Assembly: GCF_034928825.1 (NCBI RefSeq) | Contig: NZ_JAYFUL010000019.1 | Span: 48,151-112,150 of the forward strand | Origin: Arcicella aquatica | GTDB taxonomy: Bacteria; Bacteroidota; Bacteroidia; Cytophagales; Spirosomataceae | Length of the DNA: 64,000 nucleotides | Direction of reading: 5' to 3' | Shown: piece after piece, positions 61,913 to 64,000 of the stretch | How the letters are laid out: each line of letters begins with the position of its first letter | Position numbering within the stretch: the stretch's first letter is position 1 | Program-made: the position numbers and the translations under genes | The notes under the pieces: model-generated | Told to the model about the DNA's origin: nothing | Database searches by the model: none | The model's input: only the letters and a program-made list of their open reading frames with translations

Positions 61913-63880
61913 ATGAAGAAAAGGGCTTTTTGTGCGCTAGAGATTTACAGCAAATACACAGGTATAAAAACAATAGTTGCTATTATTGGATTAATAATTT
62001 ATGCATCTTCACTTTCACTAGCTCAATCAAATCGGCTGCAACTTTTGAATGATAAACTTAGCACTGCGAAACATGATACAGATAGAGTAAATACTTATTA
62101 TGCCCTTTCAAGATATTATTGGAATAAAAATTCAGATAGTTCACTTTTTATGGCACAGAAGTCTTTGGATTTAGCCAAGAAAATCCATTTTGAGAAAGGT
62201 ATTGCTTTAGCGTATCTTACAAAGGGGGTATCATTGGTTTCAAAGGGAAGATTGCCCGAGGCACTAGAATGCCATTTTGGATGTCTACGCATTAGTGAAA
62301 AGTTAGGATTGACGGGGCTTTCAGGAAATGAATATAATAATATCGGTATTGTTTACGCAGATATGGAAGAGTATGACAATGCCTTGTTTTATTATAAAAA
62401 AGCATACGATATAGCCCTTAAACAAAATGACCCAACAAAATACGCTACATTTAGCCTGTTAGTAAATATGGGCGAAATCTTTAAATTTAAAGGAAAGCCT
62501 GATTCAACCATAGCCTATAACAAAAAAGCTTTGTCCATTGCTCAAGGAGTAAAAGACACCCTTGGAACTACTATTACGCTCTATAATATAGGTGAGAATT
62601 ATATTGCCCTCAAAAACTACGAGTTAGCTCAAGAATATCTCAATAAAGCGTTAGAATTAGCAATAAAAATTAAGGATGATGAAGATATTGCCTATTGTCA
62701 TAATGCATTTGCTCTTATTTATTATTACACTTGTAATTATAAATTAAGTTTACATTTTGCCAATATGGCTTTAAAAGAGAATAAGAAACTTGGTATTGAT
62801 GAAATATCGACTCAGATATATAATACATTGTATCTGAATCATCAAAAACTAGGAAATTATAAAGAAGCACTAGTTTTTAGAAATTTAGGAATAGCGTTAA
62901 AAGATAGTCTAAGTGGTATCGAAAAAACAAGAGCCATCACCAGAGTGCAGTCAAGCTATGAGCTTGAAAAAAAACAACAGCAAATAGATTTACTGAATAA
63001 AACTGCTCGTATCAAACAAGGAGAATTAAAAAACCTTGAGTTAAAGCGAAATCTGATAGCTGGAGGAGCCTTGCTTTTATTAATGATAGCGATCCTTTTA
63101 TTTAAAAATCATCATGAAAAGAAGAAATTTATCAAACAGTTGGAGGAACAAAACAAAGATATTATAGATAAAAATGAACATTTAGAAGAATTGATATTGG
63201 TAAGGAATCGATTTTTTTCAATTATCAGTCATGATCTCCGTGGGCCTGTTAACTCAGTTAAAGGAATGATAGACTATATGATTGATGAGAAAATGGTTGA
63301 AGAAGAAGTAGGGTTTTATGTTGGACAAATCTCTCAAAGTCTTGATGCTACATCCAAGCTATTAGATAATCTTTTATATTGGGCTAAAAGCCAAATGGAC
63401 GGTATGCAAGTAAATCCGCTATTGTTTGACATACAGGAAATAATCCAGCAGAATGTTTTATTAATAGAAACAAGAGCTACAGAAAAGAAAATAAAAATAG
63501 TTGCCGAAAGGCGACAAGCGCCTCAATTGGTTTTTGCAGATTCAATCATGATAGATATTGTTATTAGGAATATTGTCGAGAATGCAGTAAAATTTTTAAA
63601 AGCATCCAATAGCGTTATTATTGATACTGTAGAAAAAGAACAGGTAATTATTGTATCTATTAAAGATGATGGACAAGGGGTTCCATTGGAGGCTCAATCA
63701 AAAATATTCAATAAATATACTTCATATTCAAGTTTTGGTACAGCCAAAGAGAAAGGTAGTGGGCTGGGGCTGTTGTTATGCAAAGAACTGATAGAAAAAA
63801 ATAACGGCACAATATGGTTTGAAAGTGTGCCCGACCAAGGTACTACTTTCTACTTTACACTACCATTAAGTAAAAAGTAA
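61913..63880 (+). CDS. Membrane sensor histidine kinase with N-terminal TPR repeats
   Basis: The 655-residue kinase has a signal or membrane anchor at residues 18-38, then about six TPR units (residues 45-345, for example N-E-Y-N-N-I-G-I-V-Y-A-D-M-E near 143). A coiled coil and a membrane helix lie at about 380-398. The HisKA domain has the phosphorylated His440 in F-S-I-I-S-H-D-L-R-G-P-V. The HATPase domain has the N box I-V-E-N-A-V-K-F, G1 D-D-G-Q-G-V-P and G2 G-S-G-L-G-L-L-L-C-K. The TPR domain lies outside the cytoplasm and presumably senses a partner protein. No receiver domain or response regulator is adjacent in the window. Confidence 0.93.
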   Translation: MKKRAFCALEIYSKYTGIKTIVAIIGLIIYASSLSLAQSNRLQLLNDKLSTAKHDTDRVNTYYALSRYYWNKNSDSSLFMAQKSLDLAKKIHFEKGIALAYLTKGVSLVSKGRLPEALECHFGCLRISEKLGLTGLSGNEYNNIGIVYADMEEYDNALFYYKKAYDIALKQNDPTKYATFSLLVNMGEIFKFKGKPDSTIAYNKKALSIAQGVKDTLGTTITLYNIGENYIALKNYELAQEYLNKALELAIKIKDDEDIAYCHNAFALIYYYTCNYKLSLHFANMALKENKKLGIDEISTQIYNTLYLNHQKLGNYKEALVFRNLGIALKDSLSGIEKTRAITRVQSSYELEKKQQQIDLLNKTARIKQGELKNLELKRNLIAGGALLLLMIAILLFKNHHEKKKFIKQLEEQNKDIIDKNEHLEELILVRNRFFSIISHDLRGPVNSVKGMIDYMIDEKMVEEEVGFYVGQISQSLDATSKLLDNLLYWAKSQMDGMQVNPLLFDIQEIIQQNVLLIETRATEKKIKIVAERRQAPQLVFADSIMIDIVIRNIVENAVKFLKASNSVIIDTVEKEQVIIVSIKDDGQGVPLEAQSKIFNKYTSYSSFGTAKEKGSGLGLLLCKELIEKNNGTIWFESVPDQGTTFYFTLPLSKK

Positions 63881-63940
63881 AATTAGGCTTTCCTTTATGG
63901 TTTTAATTATCTAACAATCAACACGTTATAAATAAAACAA

Positions 63941-63980
63941 CCCCGAAAAAGTGTCAATACTGGCAATTTTCGGGGTTTTT
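63941..63980 (+). terminator. Terminator after the histidine kinase gene
   Basis: CCCCGAAAA pairs with TTTTCGGGG around a 17-nt segment that also pairs partly (TGTC/TGGCA), and six T follow. It is 60 nt after the stop codon, near the right edge of the window. Confidence 0.85.
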
Positions 63981-64000
63981 ATGTATTTTGTTTCTGCTAG

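Overview
The window is an AT-rich chromosomal segment of a Bacteroidota bacterium, most likely of the order Cytophagales (Flectobacillus, Arcicella and Emticicia are the kind of genera I have in mind; the genus is a guess). The evidence is a complete sprA (type IX secretion translocon), gldF, a cargo protein with a type IX C-terminal sorting tail, many signal peptides ending in A-Q, weak ribosome binding sites and several TAnnTTTG-type promoter elements. No rRNA, tRNA, intact insertion sequence, phage gene or CRISPR array was seen.

Layout. 1-3.5 kb: the start of a Dph6-like ATP pyrophosphatase, an unknown protein, a VIT/CCC1-type metal transporter and a POT peptide transporter. 4-10 kb: parA, parB, a DUF5683 protein, dapB and two tandem lepB copies. 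10-18 kb: unknown secreted proteins, an outer-membrane receptor-like gene broken by one in-frame TGA, an M28 peptidase and a Tat-exported Gfo/Idh/MocA protein. 18-22.3 kb (minus strand): gldF without a neighbouring gldG, two DUF4199 membrane proteins, a dihydroorotase homologue that has lost metal ligands, and gcvH. 22.4-32.4 kb: sprA, ruvA and a LysM lytic transglycosylase. 32.7-41.1 kb: gatA, tatA, a YkvA-like protein, mdh, an FtsX/MacB-type permease and a large FAD/Fe-S dehydrogenase. 41.2-45.5 kb: a seven-module type IX cargo protein.

The region of greatest interest is 45.8-58.8 kb. A DeoR regulator is followed by an L-fucose-isomerase-family protein, a split transketolase, an exported apiosidase-like hydrolase, a lipoprotein sugar-binding protein, DUF2291, a ribose-type ABC ATPase and permease, and a FGGY kinase. 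Together these make a complete import-isomerise-phosphorylate-transketolase route. With an apiosidase-like hydrolase in the operon, the best guess for the substrate is D-apiose or a related branched or pentose sugar. A divergent DUF1593 protein lies upstream. The C-terminal remnant of a GH127-type arabinofuranosidase gene survives just downstream. The window ends with small envelope/stress-type proteins, an OmpA lipoprotein and a TPR sensor histidine kinase.

At the nucleotide level, six same-strand intergenic gaps carry arrays of degenerate 7-nt units in strict register, four of them as inverted arms. The words differ from gap to gap but the period is the same. Most other gene ends carry conventional hairpin terminators.
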